Assembly: GCA_009763385.1 (NCBI GenBank)
Contig: CM019830.1
Location: forward strand, 89,852,289-89,916,288
Direction: 5' to 3'
Length of the DNA: 64,000 nucleotides
Origin: Coix lacryma-jobi var. lacryma-jobi
Taxonomy: Eukaryota; Streptophyta; Magnoliopsida; Poales; Poaceae
In this document: piece after piece, positions 62,946-64,000 of the stretch
Numbering within the stretch: the first letter of the stretch is position 1
Layout: the number at the start of each line of letters is the position of its first letter
Notes under the pieces: generated by a model
Seen by the model: only the letters and a program-made list of their open reading frames with translations
Databases searched by the model: none
What the model was told of the DNA's origin: nothing
Program-made: the position numbers and the translations under genes

Positions 62946-63186
62946 TATTGCCTTCTCTCTTCTCTGTTATGATGCCTTGATGCTCCAGGTTCTTGATCAA
63001 ATGATGATTGACATATTCTGAGGCCTCTACCCACCACACCACCACTGCCTACTACTATACTACTACTACTACTACTACTACTAGTACTAACTACTGCTAC
63101 TCCTACTACTACTACTGCTACTAGTACTACTACTACTACTACTGCTACTAGTACTACTTAGTACTGCTACTACCTACTGCTACTTA
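62630..63186. repeat. (ACT)n / (CTA)n microsatellite blocks
   Basis: Perfect ACT runs occur at 62,630-62,667 and 62,692-62,713, with an imperfect, longer tract of CTACTACTAGTACTACTGCTA units at 63,051-63,186. The tracts translate as Thr, Tyr or Leu runs in different frames, which accounts for the low-complexity open frame near 62,481-62,816. Confidence 0.88.
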
Positions 63187-63236
63187 GTATCTAAATCACA
63201 CTTTGTATCTTGCATATAATAGAACCAAGCACAAAA

Positions 63237-64000
63237 ATGTCGAAGAAAGAAGGCAGTGCAGCCCGAGACCTCGAGAATGATGAGCAGCCAACCCATGGAG
63301 AGCAAGAACTAGACCAGCTCCATCAGGAGCAGTTCAATCTTGAGTTAGAAAGATGATCTAGAGGTGATGCTTACTCAGGAAGAGCAACTTGATGAGGAGG
63401 AAGGGGGAACAAGAGAAGACGAAAGTGATGACGAAGAGGAGGATGAAGGACCGTCGGAATATGAAAGTCCCGAGGATCCACATCCAATTGAGAAAAGACG
63501 GATGCCAACGGAGGAGGATTTGGACAAAGATTTTAACCCTGACGAAGAGGTAGGGATAAAGCCAAAGTAGCTTGTCTAATCAGCTAAAGCTTTGTCCGTG
63601 TCAACTCTACTAACATTTTTGACCTATCGTATGTACAGGTCCCTCTTAGACTTTCGAAAAGGCGACGTCGACGTCCAGCCCGTTTCCAGACACCAGAGGA
63701 AAGGGGCGGAGGCAAGAGTCACAGAGGCAGACATTGAGGCCTCTGCTCCACAACCTCAGGGCACTACCACGGAGTCGACTGCCAAGCCAAAGAGGTCACG
63801 AGGGGATAGAAAGCCAAACCAATATCCAAAGGAGGGGGTGACTTATGTGATAAATGAGGTCGGGCCAGACGGGGCGATCCGCGATCCTCAAGAATACATA
63901 AGCAAATTCCGTAATGCGATCGGTGCCCTAGTAAGAGATAATTTGAACCCAGCAATCCCTGGCTGGCCAAAAGTACCCGAGGATAAGAAGAAGCAACTGT
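63237..64000 (+). pseudogene. Second CACTA gene (Ptta/En/Spm, Transposase_24-like), 5' part
   Basis: From the ATG at 63,237 the frame reads MSKKEGSAARDLENDEQPTH, then breaks near 63,350 and continues in a second frame as an acidic stretch (TQEEQLDEEEGG, DESDDEEEDEGPSEYESPED) to 63,549. A GT-AG intron (63,550-63,638) follows. The next exon has a basic part (RLSKRRRRRPARFQTPEE), a frame change near 63,690, then KPKRSRGDRKPNQYPKEGVT, YVINEVGPDGAIRDPQEYIS and IPGWPKVPEDKKKQL at the edge. The INEVGPDG... and GWPKVP motifs match the plant Ptta/En/Spm transposase family, which likely binds the element ends. The gene continues right of the window. The two breaks could be sequencing errors. Confidence 0.75.

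Larger units (their letters stand above)
59776..63236 (+). other. Long leader / intron region of the second CACTA gene
   Basis: The first 500 bp are CT- and GC-rich (Pro/Ser/Arg-rich open frames on both strands, non-coding in character). The rest is AT-rich with no coding signal. It contains five partial copies of a 60-bp motif between 61,548 and 62,945 and three (ACT)n microsatellite blocks between 62,630 and 63,186. An untranslated first exon with one or more introns is the likely reading. Confidence 0.5.
54495..64000 (+). mobile_element. CACTA (En/Spm) transposon, probably continuing past the right edge
   Basis: Hairpins bearing CACTGTAGGGGCGG / CCGCCCCTACAGTG start at about 54,495. These are followed by a TNP2 transposase gene and, on the same strand, a second gene with a Ptta/En/Spm-type domain, the two-gene plan of autonomous CACTA elements. 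The right end is not in the window. A further hairpin at 59,712-59,752 lies between the genes; the TNP2 unit alone (54,575-59,752) might therefore be a separate element abutting another one, but no matching 3-bp TSD was found (AGC on the left, GCA on the right). I favour one element. Confidence 0.75.

Noticed and set aside
1..64000. tRNA, rRNA or microRNA genes
   Set aside because: No cloverleaf, rRNA core or conserved microRNA sequence was recognised by eye. The CACTA hairpins have short 14-bp stems and are better explained as transposon termini. A covariance-model scan would be decisive.

Overview
This is eukaryotic plant DNA, almost certainly from a grass (Poaceae; probably a panicoid such as sorghum, sugarcane, Miscanthus or maize, though the species cannot be fixed from the sequence). 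The evidence is GT-AG introns, dense nests of LTR retrotransposons with Tekay, Athila-like, TAT and Sirevirus-like coding regions, a grass-type CACTA element with CACTGTAGGGGCGG ends, and one nuclear gene with an organelle-type leader. No bacterial, rRNA, tRNA or CRISPR features were seen.

Bases 1-41,590 are a nest of LTR retrotransposons that can be unpicked from LTR ends and target-site duplications (TSDs). A minus-strand Ty1/copia element (5' LTR 38,593-40,639) is interrupted inside reverse transcriptase by a complete minus-strand Ty3/gypsy TAT-lineage element (17,943-33,558, TSD TAACC on both sides). The same copia element is interrupted at 17,638 by a minus-oriented Tekay-type LTR (13,557-17,638). 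That LTR is broken by a minus-strand Athila-like element (LTR 10,363-13,556, gag-protease 7,493-9,980). The Athila-like LTR carries a solo copia LTR (10,690-12,779, TSD GAACT), and the gag-protease region is cut by a plus-strand Tekay chromovirus (1-7,492). An older fragment of the same copia LTR family (40,640 to about 41,590) sits in a PIF/Harbinger DNA transposon.

Bases about 41,591-44,000 are the PIF/Harbinger element on the minus strand, with a Myb/SANT-like accessory ORF and a transposase that keeps its DDE residues but has stop codons. Next comes the only host gene recognised, on the plus strand at 44,370-52,096. It has three exons and encodes a predicted 250-residue tRNA-binding (EMAPII/Arc1p-type OB-fold) protein. 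Its 6-kb first intron holds a short non-autonomous LTR retrotransposon (47,270-49,222) whose Gag-like ORF carries two IQ-like motifs. Bases 52,097-54,494 are AT-rich intergenic DNA with a hAT-type MITE-like stretch.

Bases about 54,495-64,000 hold a CACTA (En/Spm) element that probably runs off the right edge. It starts with a 126-bp palindrome built of three 40-bp CACTG...CAGTG hairpins, encodes an uninterrupted TNP2 transposase (1,170 residues), then has a minisatellite, another hairpin, a long repeat-rich leader and the start of a second Ptta/En/Spm-type gene.

Most retroelement reading frames are broken, often by single-base changes in short homopolymers, so some breaks may be assembly errors rather than biology. 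The signals most worth a second look are the CACTA palindrome, two tandem retropepsin domains in the Athila-like element, a spliced antisense gene with its own TATA box inside the TAT element, hairpin-forming minisatellites in the TAT LTRs, and the IQ-motif Gag.
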